A stretch of DNA of 64,000 nucleotides. Source: Chloracidobacterium sp. (GTDB taxonomy: Bacteria; Acidobacteriota; Blastocatellia; Pyrinomonadales; Pyrinomonadaceae). Location of the stretch: the NCBI GenBank assembly GCA_016712045.1, contig JADJRV010000004.1:124001-188000 (forward strand), given 5' to 3'. The translations under genes and the position numbers were made by a program. The notes below the pieces were generated by a model, which searched no databases, was not told the DNA's origin, and was given only the letters and a program-made list of their open reading frames with translations. Within the stretch, counting starts at the first letter, position 1. Every line of letters starts with the position of its first letter. Positions 53,033 to 62,268 of this stretch are shown here, piece by piece.

Positions 53033-54329
53033 ATGAACCTCATATATCAAACAGGTTTTGGAAACGAATTTGCGACTGAGGCGGTCGAGGGGGCTTTGCC
53101 GGTTGGGCAAAATTCGCCGCAGAAAGCTCCGCTTGGATTGTATGCCGAGCAGCTTTCGGGAACTGCGTTTACTGTGCCGCGCTCGGGTAATAAACGAACA
53201 TGGACATATCGCATCCGGCCGTCGGTGATGCATAAGCCTTTTGAACGTATCGACAACCGCCGCTGGCAGAGCAAGCCGGACGATATAGATGTGATGCCCA
53301 ATCAACTACGTTGGGATCCGCTTCCGATCCCGACCGAGCCGACCGATTTTATTGACGGCATCACGACCATTGCTCTCAACGGCGATCTGATGTCGCAAGC
53401 GGGCATCGGCATTCACATCTACACCTGCAACAAAGGCATGGGCGACCGTTATTTTTATAACGCCGACGCCGAGATGCTGATCGTGCCGGAGATGGGACGG
53501 CTTGGATTTTGACCGAATTGGGAGCTCTACAAGGCGGGTCCAGGTTAGGTTTGTTGTTATCCCGCGAGGCGTGAGGTTTAAGGTTGAGCCACATCCGGAA
53601 GACAAACAGTGCCGCGGTTATATTTGCGAAAATTACGGCGCACTGTTTCGCTTGCCCGATCTCGGCCCGATCGGGGCTAACGGCCTGGCCAATCCGCGTG
53701 ATTTCGAGACTCCGGTCGCTTGGTATGAGGATCGCGAAGGCACATTTGAACAGGTTGCCAAATTCGCCGGTAATCTTTGGTCGTGTGAAATAGAACATTC
53801 CCCGCTTGATGTTGTTGCTTGGCACGGCAACTATGCTCCGTACCATTACGATCTGCGTCGATTTAACACGATCGGTTCGATCTCGTACGATCATCCGGAT
53901 CCTAGCATTTTTACTGTTCTCACTTCTCCGTCAGGCGAGGCGGGCGTCGCGAATTGCGACTTTGCGATCTTCCCAGAACGGTGGCTGGTAGCCGAAAACA
54001 CCTTCCGCCCGCCGTGGTATCACCGCAACTACATGTCCGAATACATGGGCCTCGTTTACGGCCAGTATGACGCCAAAGAAGAGGGCTTCCTGCCCGGCGG
54101 CGGCTCGCTCCACAACCAAATGTCCGCCCACGGCCCCGACCTCGACGCGTTTGAAAAAGCGTCGAACGCCGATCTCAAACCGCAAAAACTCGAAGGCACG
54201 ATGGCGTTCATGTTCGAATCGCGCTACATCATCCGCCCGACAAAATTTGCGATGGAAACCTCGCAATTACAGCCTGAGTATTTTGAGGTCTGGCAGCGGT
54301 TGAATAAGAATTTTGGGAACCCAAAATGA
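53033..54329 (+). CDS. hmgA: Homogentisate 1,2-dioxygenase (two frameshifts)
   Basis: Opens the homogentisate ring to maleylacetoacetate with Fe(II). Start ATG 53033 (MNLIYQTGFGNEFATEAVEG). Conserved blocks: GTAFTVPRSGNKRTWTYRIR; then, after the break, IPRGVRFKVEPHPEDK, GYICENYGALFRLPDLGPIG, the iron-site region SPLDVVAWHGNYAPYHYDLR and GGGSLHNQMSAHGPDLDAF. The sequence needs three frames: a single base is missing near 53503 and another between 53520 and 53550. Restored length is about 432 residues. The next step genes (maiA, fahA) are not in the window. Confidence 0.93.
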
Positions 54330-54727
54330 AATTTAGAAAAGGCTTTTTTGTTTCCCTATTTCTCTTGAGCTTAAGTTTGTCGCTGTTTTCATCCTGCGAC
54401 AAGACGCCGCTGATCGGAAAACAGGAAACTCCACGATCTACGCCCACACCAACGCCAACCGGGCCGCGAACCGCGTCGACAGGAGATCAAACGGTCAATG
54501 GGAAAACCATAAATTCGACGATGAACGATGCTGATATTCTAAAAGCCTTTAATATCGATATCGCAAAAGCGACGGCAAGAAAGTCTCAGGGGCCTGACGG
54601 ATCTTCGATGACATATGTTCTGGGTGAACAGAATGTCAGCATCACGAGATCAATTGTAAGCGGGATCAATGTAATTGCATGGGGACCGATAAAAGTTGAT
54701 GTCAGGCTTTCGAGATCTGATCCGTAA
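54326..54727 (+). CDS. Small lipoprotein
   Basis: 133 residues. Lipobox LSLFSSC (Cys about 24) followed by a Thr/Pro-rich linker (TPRSTPTPTPTGPRTASTGD) and a small domain with VNGKTINSTMNDADILKAF and TYVLGEQNVSITRSIVSGI. The ATG overlaps the hmgA stop as ATGA, so translation is coupled. Function unknown; its place beside catabolic genes gives no clear clue. Confidence 0.65.
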   Translation: MKFRKGFFVSLFLLSLSLSLFSSCDKTPLIGKQETPRSTPTPTPTGPRTASTGDQTVNGKTINSTMNDADILKAFNIDIAKATARKSQGPDGSSMTYVLGEQNVSITRSIVSGINVIAWGPIKVDVRLSRSDP

Positions 54728-54744
54728 ACGAAAGAGCTTTCGAC

Positions 54745-55425
54745 ATGACGATAGCACAAGAATTACAGTTTCTCGCGACATCGGAAAAGGGTGAGGTCTC
54801 GGCTTTGTTAATGAGGCCGGAGGGTGCGACGCATCTGCTCGTGCTCGGTCACGGGGCCGGAGCGGATATGCGTTCCGCTTCGATGCAGAAGATTGCTGAG
54901 GCTCTTGCTAAGCAGCAGGTCGCTACGTTTCGTTATAACTTTCCTTTCAAAGAAAACGGTCGCGGCGGCGTCGATTCACCAAAGGTCGCGACGGCGACGG
55001 TGCGTGCGGCCGTCGCGGAGGCCAGACGGCTCGAGCCAAAAATGACGCTGCTTGCGGGCGGGCATTCGTTTGGCGGGCGAATGACGACAACGGCACAGTC
55101 GGAATCGCCGCTCGACGGTGTAAAAGGACTAGTTCTCTTTTCGTTTCCGCTCCACGCGCCAAATCAGCCTGACAACTCGCGTGCAGAACATCTCAGTGCA
55201 ATAAAGATCCCGATGCTGTTTCTAACGGGAACGCGCGACGCTCTAAATGACCTCATATTATTCCGCCCGGTGATCGAAAAGCTCGGTAATACAGCGACGC
55301 TCCACACTATCGAAACCGGCGATCACAGTTACAAGACTCTGAAAAAAACGCGCACTTCGCCCGAAGATGTTTTTGACGAAATGGCACGTGTAACCGCTGA
55401 CTGGATACGCGAAACCCTATCTTAG
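54745..55425 (+). CDS. Alpha/beta-hydrolase (KANL3/Tex30-like)
   Basis: 226 residues. Early motif LLVLGHGAGADMRSASMQKI, nucleophile GGHSFGGRMTT (Ser about 103), a likely acid in FLTGTRDAL and the His in IETGDHSYK. This short form resembles the predicted-hydrolase group with human Tex30/KANL3. Substrate unknown. Its 3' end overlaps the convergent prmC gene by 9 bases. Confidence 0.82.
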   Translation: MTIAQELQFLATSEKGEVSALLMRPEGATHLLVLGHGAGADMRSASMQKIAEALAKQQVATFRYNFPFKENGRGGVDSPKVATATVRAAVAEARRLEPKMTLLAGGHSFGGRMTTTAQSESPLDGVKGLVLFSFPLHAPNQPDNSRAEHLSAIKIPMLFLTGTRDALNDLILFRPVIEKLGNTATLHTIETGDHSYKTLKKTRTSPEDVFDEMARVTADWIRETLS

Positions 55426-56277
55426 CCTGACTTTCAATACTCTATCTATACTTTGCAGATCCGGCAGGAATTCGGGTTTGCTCCAAATTGAGGGATCAAC
55501 AAGATCTCCCAATACTTTCGACTGGCCAAATCCGATCTCGATCAATAGCAATCCACCCCGATTTAAATGCTCCGGCGCTTCGTTGACAATACGGCGGATG
55601 ATATCGAGGCCGTCGGCCCCTGCGAATAGAGCGCTGTGCGGTTCGAAATCGCGCACCTCTTTTTGCATGTCCGTCAGATCGGCATCGGGGATATATGGTG
55701 GGTTTGAGACTATCATGTCGAACTTTTCGGTGACGCCGGCGAAAAGGTCACCTTCGATAAACGTTAGGCGGTCAGCGATACGGTGACTTGTTGCATTACG
55801 CATAGCAACACCGATAGCTTTTTCGGAGATGTCGGTTGCGATAGCAGTCGCAGCGGGGACGTTTTGTAATATCGATACTGTGATACAGCCCGAGCCGACG
55901 CCTATCTCGCAAACCGTGAGTTCCCTGAGTGTATTGAGTTCGTTGAGTTTGTTGAGTTCGCGGATAGCTTCTTCGACTAGAATTTCAGTCTCAGGACGCG
56001 GGATGAGAACGTCGGGCGTGACCTCAAAATCCAATCCGTAAAATTCTTGCTGTTCGGTGATGTATTGAAAGGGTTCGCGGTTCGCACGGCGAGCCATCAA
56101 TCCATCAAATCGAGCAGCTTCATCATCGGTCAGCTCATATTCAGGATGCGCGATCAGAAATGCGGGAGCTTTGTCGAGAGCAAATGCGAGCAGCGACGCA
56201 GCCTCGCGGCGGGGGTCGGCGACACCGGCTTCGGACAGACGGTTTGCACTTTGGTTTAAGAGATCGAGGATCGTCAT
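55417..56277 (-). CDS. prmC: Peptide chain release factor N5-glutamine methyltransferase
   Basis: 286 residues. Methylates the GGQ glutamine of release factors RF1/RF2. N-terminal PrmC helical domain (ANRLSEAGVADPRREAASLL), then a SAM fold with VCEIGVGSGCITVSILQNVP and the substrate motif SNPPYIPDADL. A short repetitive insert (LNKLNELNTLREL; DNA repeats of GTTGAGTT near 55921-55960) interrupts the run-up to the SAM motif. The PrmC start overlaps the stop of the glycosylphosphotransferase (ATGA) only if read in the minus direction: the next gene on this strand begins at its own stop. Confidence 0.92.
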   Translation of the reverse strand: MTILDLLNQSANRLSEAGVADPRREAASLLAFALDKAPAFLIAHPEYELTDDEAARFDGLMARRANREPFQYITEQQEFYGLDFEVTPDVLIPRPETEILVEEAIRELNKLNELNTLRELTVCEIGVGSGCITVSILQNVPAATAIATDISEKAIGVAMRNATSHRIADRLTFIEGDLFAGVTEKFDMIVSNPPYIPDADLTDMQKEVRDFEPHSALFAGADGLDIIRRIVNEAPEHLNRGGLLLIEIGFGQSKVLGDLVDPSIWSKPEFLPDLQSIDRVLKVRLR

Positions 56278-57824
56278 CTGGCACCGTCGTCGCGCATCAT
56301 GGCGGGTAATGTTAGGAGGATGATCTTGAGATCGAGCCAGAGCGACCAGTTTTTAACGTAAAACAGGTCGAGCTGAACCATCTCTTCGAACGTGAGGCGG
56401 TTGCGGCCCGATACCTGCCATAGCCCGGTAATGCCGGGTTTTACGTCGAGACGTTTGCGGTGCCACAGAGCGTAAGCTTCGACCTCGTATGGAATAGGCG
56501 GCCGCGGGCCGACGACGCTCATGTCACCCTTGAGCACGTTTAATAGCTGGGGCAGCTCATCGAGACTTGTTCGCCGTAAAAATTTGCCGACGCGCGTTAT
56601 CCTCGGGTCGTTTCGCACTTTGCCGAAAACCGGTTTCTCAGTGTTACCTGCGTTCGCATCTTTGTCACCCTCGATATTTAGCTTATAAGCTTCGCGATGA
56701 ACATTTTCATCGGCTCCGGCGATCATCGAGCGAAATTTGTAGCAAAGAAAAACGCGGCCATCCATACCGACGCGTTCCTGCAAGAATAGAACCGGCCCTT
56801 TTGAATCAAGTTTGACCAGGATCATTATCAACGCCCAAAGCGGAAGCAGCACGAGTATCGAAATTGCCGCCATTACGATATCCGAGACGCGCTTTATAAA
56901 CCTCTCGATATCTGAGAGCGGTTCGCGAAACAGCCTGACCATCGGCAAAACGCCGATCTGTTCGATGCTGGTTTTTTGCGGCAAAACATCCAGCGGGCTA
57001 GGGGCAAAGCAAAATTCGACCCGCTGCTCGCGCCCGATCTCCATCATCGAATCAAACAGGTGCTCGCTGCCGAGTTCGTTTGAGGTGATGATGACCTCTT
57101 GGATCTTGAGGTCGCGGATCAGCTTCGTCAGGTCATCAATACCGCCGAGCACGGGCAGATCCGAGATCGTTGCGGGTGGTTTGGAGAGATCACTTTCGAG
57201 GTCATACCAGACGACACCGACCACACGGTAACCGAGTTCGGGTAGCTCCCGCAGCTCCTCGGCCGTTCGTCCGGCGTCGTGTCCGGAGCCGACTATCAAT
57301 GTGGGTATTAGATTGACCCCGCGGCGTCGAAATACGGTCTGTACATAACGCAGAGCCAGATGAAAAGCGACAAACAGCACCAGAGCGATCGCAAAATCAA
57401 AGGCAAAAACGCCGCGTGAATATGAGTATTCGCGAAATGCATAACCGCCGCGAAACACAAATGCCCACGCAACGATCAAAAGCGAGCTGACCGAGACCGC
57501 CTTAAATATACGAGTCGCGTCTTGAGCATACGAAAATGAACCGTGAAACTTATAGATCCTCTGATACAGCAACATTGCCAGACGGATCGCGGCCCCAAAA
57601 AATAGGATACCGACATACGGGGCAAATTCGCGTGACCAACCGAAACCGTCCGGCGACAGCACGGGACGTTGTTCGCGCAGCTTAAAAGCAGTGATAAAGC
57701 TGAGCGATCCGATGACCAGATCCGCAAACATCACGAGCGCTCGGACGAGCGGCATTACCCAACGCGGGGCCCGTCGGCTCTTTTGTGTCACACCAGCAAA
57801 TTGTGTTTTTTGCGCAGTTTCCAT
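56274..57824 (-). CDS. Polyprenyl glycosylphosphotransferase (exopolysaccharide initiating sugar transferase)
   Basis: 516 residues from ATG 57824 (a TTG at 57830 rejected). About five N-terminal membrane spans, a CoA-binding-like domain (LIPTLIVGSGHDAGRTAEEL) and the C-terminal bacterial sugar transferase domain: KFRSMIAGADENVHREAYKL, RRTSLDELPQLLNVLKGDMS, VGPRPP and DVKPGITGLWQVSGRN. It loads a sugar-1-phosphate (glucose or galactose type) on undecaprenyl phosphate to start a polysaccharide repeat. prmC begins at its stop codon (ATGA). Confidence 0.92.
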   Translation of the reverse strand: METAQKTQFAGVTQKSRRAPRWVMPLVRALVMFADLVIGSLSFITAFKLREQRPVLSPDGFGWSREFAPYVGILFFGAAIRLAMLLYQRIYKFHGSFSYAQDATRIFKAVSVSSLLIVAWAFVFRGGYAFREYSYSRGVFAFDFAIALVLFVAFHLALRYVQTVFRRRGVNLIPTLIVGSGHDAGRTAEELRELPELGYRVVGVVWYDLESDLSKPPATISDLPVLGGIDDLTKLIRDLKIQEVIITSNELGSEHLFDSMMEIGREQRVEFCFAPSPLDVLPQKTSIEQIGVLPMVRLFREPLSDIERFIKRVSDIVMAAISILVLLPLWALIMILVKLDSKGPVLFLQERVGMDGRVFLCYKFRSMIAGADENVHREAYKLNIEGDKDANAGNTEKPVFGKVRNDPRITRVGKFLRRTSLDELPQLLNVLKGDMSVVGPRPPIPYEVEAYALWHRKRLDVKPGITGLWQVSGRNRLTFEEMVQLDLFYVKNWSLWLDLKIILLTLPAMMRDDGAR

Positions 57825-57826
57825 GC

Positions 57827-58852
57827 TCAAGCTTCTAAGATCAGGTTGGCAACCTGCCGTCTGATCGCGTTGTTGCGGCGAGGATCGCGGGCAGGTTTTT
57901 TCTTGAGCGTTATGCGGTCAAGATCTGCCGACGAATCGATCCGCATCATCCGGTTTTCACTGATCAAATATTCATCGATGGCCGCCGTTTTGCCTGCAAA
58001 GATCGTAGCTACGGGTACGCCGAGTGCGGCAGCTTCGCGGTTCATCGTGCCGCCGCCGGAGATGACCAGATCGGCCGCCGCTATAAGGTTAGCACCATCT
58101 AAGACGCAGTCAGGAATAATAATATTGGCGTGCGGATGCTCACGCTGCAATTCCTCCCCTTGATAAGGTTTGCGCGGGAGTAATATTATCTTGCACCCGG
58201 GCACGGCAGCAAATTTTTCGAGCGCCTCAGATAGCAACTGATTTGCGACACCGCGATGGTAAAGAGCCTCGGGTGCATGCGGGCGGATGACCACTAATAT
58301 GTCATCGCCGGAGACGCCCAATGCCGCGAGAACGGCAGGAAAATGATCGTCAGGCTGAAAATCTGCGAGATACACGTCTTCTTTGATGCCGTCGAAACGG
58401 CGAACCTATGATTCGGGTACGCCAAATTTTCTCAGAGCAACGGTAGGGAAGCTTTTTGGTACGACGAGCCGTTTGGCCGTTCGAAACGAAAGATGATTGC
58501 CGGGATGGTGCTCATAATCCATCAGGTTGACGCTTTTGATACCCAGTATACGAGCGACAACGAGGGGCTCTTGTGAATTATGGGAAAGAGCCAAATCTAA
58601 CTTCTTCCCGGCCGCCCATTTTCTAAGCTCCAAAACTCTTGACGCGAATTTCACCGCCTTAGACACAACATTTTTTCCACCGTGAATGCCGAAAACCGTA
58701 GGATCGAGGCCCGCCATTTTAGCCATTTCGACCGTTTGTGCGTAGTCGCGGGCGGTCCAGACGATCTCATGCCCGCGCTGAACAAATTCCTTAGAAAGCG
58801 CGCGGAAAAAAGGGATGTGCGGCGAGTTTCCTAGATCGATCCAGATACGCAT
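57827..58852 (-). pseudogene. DUF354 glycosyltransferase-like protein interrupted by an in-frame stop
   Basis: Both halves lie in one frame: MRIWIDLGNSPHIPFFRALS, LMDYEHHPGNHLSF and FPTVALRKFGVPES; then a TAG at 58408-58406; then VRRFDGIKEDVYLADFQPDD, LLPRKPYQGE, SGGGTMNREAAALGVPVATI and the end at 57827. The motifs match DUF354 (UDP-GlcNAc-2-epimerase-like fold, common in polysaccharide clusters). A single change (AAG to TAG) would explain the stop. It may be a real nonsense mutation or a base error. Start ATG 58852; about 340 residues if read through. It is followed 2 bases later by the glycosylphosphotransferase gene. Confidence 0.8.
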
Positions 58853-58917
58853 GAACGTTCAAATTTAACATATTACCCGCAAACCATCCTTACGCGACGA
58901 GGGTACAGCCAGCCAAA

Positions 58918-60255
58918 TTAGTCAGGTTGTATTTTTGGCCTGAAAAGCGGCAGCTTGCCGACAACAAAACTCAGAAAGACGGCACAAAAGATCATTAGGA
59001 TATGTGAGGTGGGCAGAAAATAACGATATTCGGTGTGGATCAGCGACTGAACAGTAGCGTAATAGAGAGGGACGATCGCGAGGATCGCTAATTTGAAACG
59101 GTCCTCCCGTGTGATAATCAGTAACACCAAACCCAATAAAAATAGCGGCAAGATCGTAGCGGTCACGAAGCCTCTCTGTATGAATTTGAGTGGCCTATTG
59201 AGGAGATATAAGGTTTGAGGTGTCGTTTCAAACTCATTTCTTTCCGGGGCGATCGCCGGTACACGTTCCATCCGAAAAGATGTCGAGGCACGGTGCAAAA
59301 CACTCTTTACATACCAGCCCGGGTTATCAGCCACTACCGAAAGGGCGGTTCTTAGTCGACGACGCTCGCGCAGTACGCCGTCAGGATGTAATAGACCGCC
59401 GGCGTTATAATCCGGCCGATCTGCTAACTGTGCATCCATTGCCATAACACCAAAATCTGTACTCGGCATTCCCAAACTGCCACTGGGATCGTAGTCGCCC
59501 AGTCCCTCTATAAATGTAGTTCCCATTCCGAGCGACAGCGGGATAAAGCTGTCAAACACAATATAGTTGCGGATCGTGATGGGAGCGATCATCAAAACGA
59601 AACTCACTACCAAGGTAACGGCAAATCTGATACGAATGTGTTTTGGCAACAAGAATAGCGAGAAAGCTGCAAAGAAGAGAGGCAATATCAACGCGTTCGA
59701 GCGAAACCAGCACGAGAGACCGATCGAGACTCCGCAAAAAATTGCCATCGACAATTTTCCGTCCCGAATGGCTCGCACAAGGAAATATATGGCTGCCAAG
59801 ATCGGTAACACGGCTAATTCATCCGGGAGGATTACGGATGAATGATACGCGAATTGCGGAGCAACTGCCGTCAATACGCCACCGATCATCGCGACGCGAA
59901 CATCAAAAAGACCCAGTGCTATCAGAAAAATTAAGACTGGGGCGAGCGAGTTTAACAGGATCTGAACGATCACAAACGCTTCGTTTTCGCCCCACAACAG
60001 GTAATTGATACCGATAAATATCGGATAGCCCGGTGGATGTAAGAGAACTGTCGCGTCTGATGGTGGGTTGGGTCCGGCTAAAAAGAGTCGAAATTCACCA
60101 GTGGCTAGATATTTGGCATCGTTTTTGTAAAGTTCCGTGAGCCCCCACTGCACACCGGCCATCTCAACCTTGTTGTTTTGCCAAACAACCACTCGAATGC
60201 CCGCAGATATGACGAACAACAGGAGGCAAAGTTTAAGAATGGAGATCCTGCTCAT
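58918..60255 (-). CDS. Membrane glycosyltransferase (GT39/ArnT-like)
   Basis: 445 residues from ATG 60255; an ATG at 60288 overlapping asnB is also possible. Many membrane spans (IVQILLNSLAPVLIFLIALG; MAIFCGVSIGLSCWFRSNAL; TILPLFLLGLVLLIITRED). The acidic first loop (TELYKNDAKYLATGEF) and HPPGYPIFI at the base of a span fit polyprenyl-phosphate-sugar-dependent GT-C enzymes. It probably adds a sugar or modifies the polymer outside the inner membrane. It starts 3 bases after the asnB stop. Confidence 0.78.
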   Translation of the reverse strand: MSRISILKLCLLLFVISAGIRVVVWQNNKVEMAGVQWGLTELYKNDAKYLATGEFRLFLAGPNPPSDATVLLHPPGYPIFIGINYLLWGENEAFVIVQILLNSLAPVLIFLIALGLFDVRVAMIGGVLTAVAPQFAYHSSVILPDELAVLPILAAIYFLVRAIRDGKLSMAIFCGVSIGLSCWFRSNALILPLFFAAFSLFLLPKHIRIRFAVTLVVSFVLMIAPITIRNYIVFDSFIPLSLGMGTTFIEGLGDYDPSGSLGMPSTDFGVMAMDAQLADRPDYNAGGLLHPDGVLRERRRLRTALSVVADNPGWYVKSVLHRASTSFRMERVPAIAPERNEFETTPQTLYLLNRPLKFIQRGFVTATILPLFLLGLVLLIITREDRFKLAILAIVPLYYATVQSLIHTEYRYFLPTSHILMIFCAVFLSFVVGKLPLFRPKIQPD

Positions 60256-60257
60256 TC

Positions 60258-62180
60258 CTAGTTCTGATCGAGAAACTGCTGCATCCATAATTCTAGTGTC
60301 AGTAAGAAAAATACGTTTAGATTATGATCATGGCGGCCGGAGAGGTTGGCGTCAATAAGGTTACGGACAGCCGCGGGGTCAAAAATGCCGCGGCTCTTTA
60401 CTCTTTCTTTTGATAATAGATCTTCAACGAGTGGCATCAGCGGCCCGCGCAGCCACGACCTGACAGGAGCGCTAAATCCTGCTTTTTTACGCCAAACGAC
60501 TTCTTCTGGAAGTAGACGCTCGGCGGCTTTTTTTAGAATGTATTTTCGTTTGATGCCCTTGATCTTTAGGTTTGAGGGTAGCCGGGTCGTTAGATCGACC
60601 AGCTCTTTGTTGAGAAAAGGCACGCGGACCTCCAGATTTGCGGCCATTGACATACGGTCGGTCGTGTCGAGATTGAGCGCGGGCATAAACGTTTTGAAAT
60701 CGACGTAGAGCATCCGGTTTAGCGGCGAAGCGTCTTTGCAATGCTCAAAATATTGTTTGTGATAACGATATGCGTCAAAGCCGGACATCTCGCTTTTTAA
60801 ATCGTCTGCGTAAAGTCCTCGTTTCATCTCGTCTGTAAAATATGTGCCAAATCCGAGATAGCGCTCTTCGAAATCCATACCGGCACTGCGGGCAAATTTT
60901 TTGAGATTGCGGAGCGGAGCCGTAAATTTTCCGGGCAGGCCGCCATAGGCGAGGCTTTCGATGACCTTCATCGCCGGACGGCGAACAGCTGTCGGTACGA
61001 TGTCGGTCAGCCCGGCGAGCTTCATCGCCATCTGGCGCGGATAGCCCGCAAATATCTCGTCACCGCCCATGCCTGAGAGCATCACGGTCTGAGTATGCCG
61101 CGACTGCTCAGAGATCAGATACGCGGGTATCGCCATATCGATGATCGGAGCCTCTTGGTGCCGGACGAGTTTTGGCAACAGATCGGCGAGGTCGGGCGTG
61201 AGCATCGTTTCGTGATAATCGAGATCGAGCAATTTGGCGACGCGTCGCGACCATTCGACGTCGTCGGGGATGATGTCGTATTTGAGATCATCGGCGGAGA
61301 TACCGCTGGTGTAGGCCGAAACCTTTTGTTTTGAGTGCTTTGCCATCAAAGCGACAATGGATGACGAATCAACACCACCCGAGAGAAAAGCCCCAAGCGG
61401 AACGTCGGCGACCATCTCCATCTCGGTGACGCGGTTGAGAGTTTCAAAAACCAGATCTGTCCATTCGGCCTCACTGCCGCCTTTCTCTTCGGCCGAATAA
61501 TCAAGGTCCCACCACTCGTGCGTCGATATCTCGCCGTTTTTCCAAGTCAGAAAATGCCCGGCCTTGAGCTGGTAGATGCCCTTGAACATTGTGTGCGGCG
61601 GAACCGGCCAGAGGAACGTTAGTGATTGGTGCAGAGCTTCGCGATCTAACTCAGGTTGGACAAGTTTTGTCGCGAGGATCGCTTTAATCTCAGATGCAAA
61701 GACGAGATCCTCGCCAACCTTAGCGTAAAAAAGCGGTTTGATCCCGGCACGGTCGCGGGCGAGCGTGAGCGTTTTTTCGAAATCGTCCCAGACGGCAACG
61801 GCGAACATGCCGTTGAGCTTGTCGAGACAATCGGTGCCCCATTCGCGAAACGCTTTAAGTAGCACCTCGGTGTCGGAGCCGGTCGTGAACGTCACGCCTT
61901 TTGATTCGAGTTCGGTGCGGATCTGCTTGTAGTTATAGATCTCACCGTTGAGGATCATCGCAAAGCGTTTGTCACTGGTGAGCATCGGCTGATGTCCGGC
62001 TGACGAAGTGTCGATGATCGACAGGCGGCGGTGGCCGAGACATGTTTTCAAACGATTTGTGCCAAAGGCTTCGGACACAAACACACCCTCATCGTCGCGG
62101 CCGCGATGCTCGATCGCGAGCAGAGCCGCTCCGATTCGCGTCTCGGGATCAGGTGAAATTATTCCGGCGATGCCGCACAT
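60258..62180 (-). CDS. asnB: Asparagine synthase (glutamine-hydrolysing)
   Basis: 640 residues from ATG 62180, so the mature protein begins with the nucleophilic Cys (MCGIAGIISPD). N-terminal glutaminase domain (HRGRDDEGVF; LNGEIYNYKQIRTEL) and C-terminal ATP-PPi synthetase domain (FLSGGVDSSSIVALM; GMGGDEIFAGYPRQM; KVPFLNKEL-like VRVPFLNKELVDLTTRL). The family makes asparagine or, in polysaccharide clusters, amidates sugar acids or other carboxylates; context favours the latter. Confidence 0.93.
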   Translation of the reverse strand: MCGIAGIISPDPETRIGAALLAIEHRGRDDEGVFVSEAFGTNRLKTCLGHRRLSIIDTSSAGHQPMLTSDKRFAMILNGEIYNYKQIRTELESKGVTFTTGSDTEVLLKAFREWGTDCLDKLNGMFAVAVWDDFEKTLTLARDRAGIKPLFYAKVGEDLVFASEIKAILATKLVQPELDREALHQSLTFLWPVPPHTMFKGIYQLKAGHFLTWKNGEISTHEWWDLDYSAEEKGGSEAEWTDLVFETLNRVTEMEMVADVPLGAFLSGGVDSSSIVALMAKHSKQKVSAYTSGISADDLKYDIIPDDVEWSRRVAKLLDLDYHETMLTPDLADLLPKLVRHQEAPIIDMAIPAYLISEQSRHTQTVMLSGMGGDEIFAGYPRQMAMKLAGLTDIVPTAVRRPAMKVIESLAYGGLPGKFTAPLRNLKKFARSAGMDFEERYLGFGTYFTDEMKRGLYADDLKSEMSGFDAYRYHKQYFEHCKDASPLNRMLYVDFKTFMPALNLDTTDRMSMAANLEVRVPFLNKELVDLTTRLPSNLKIKGIKRKYILKKAAERLLPEEVVWRKKAGFSAPVRSWLRGPLMPLVEDLLSKERVKSRGIFDPAAVRNLIDANLSGRHDHNLNVFFLLTLELWMQQFLDQN

Positions 62181-62198
62181 AATTCTTATTAATTTTCT

Positions 62199-62268
62199 CC
62201 ACAGATGAACACGGATGGACACAGATAGATCAGTGAAAAAAATCTGTGCTTATCTGTGTCATCTGTGG
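62199..62268. repeat. ACACAGATGG composite palindrome between methyltransferase and asnB
   Basis: Left arm CCACAGATGAACACGGATGG plus ACACAGAT (62199-62226) and right arm ATCTGTGCTTATCTGTGTCA plus TCTGTGG (62242-62268). The flank GGCTAATTTT next to the right arm also flanks the element at 52953-53021 and supplies the TAG stop of the methyltransferase gene (62271-62269). Confidence 0.78.
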
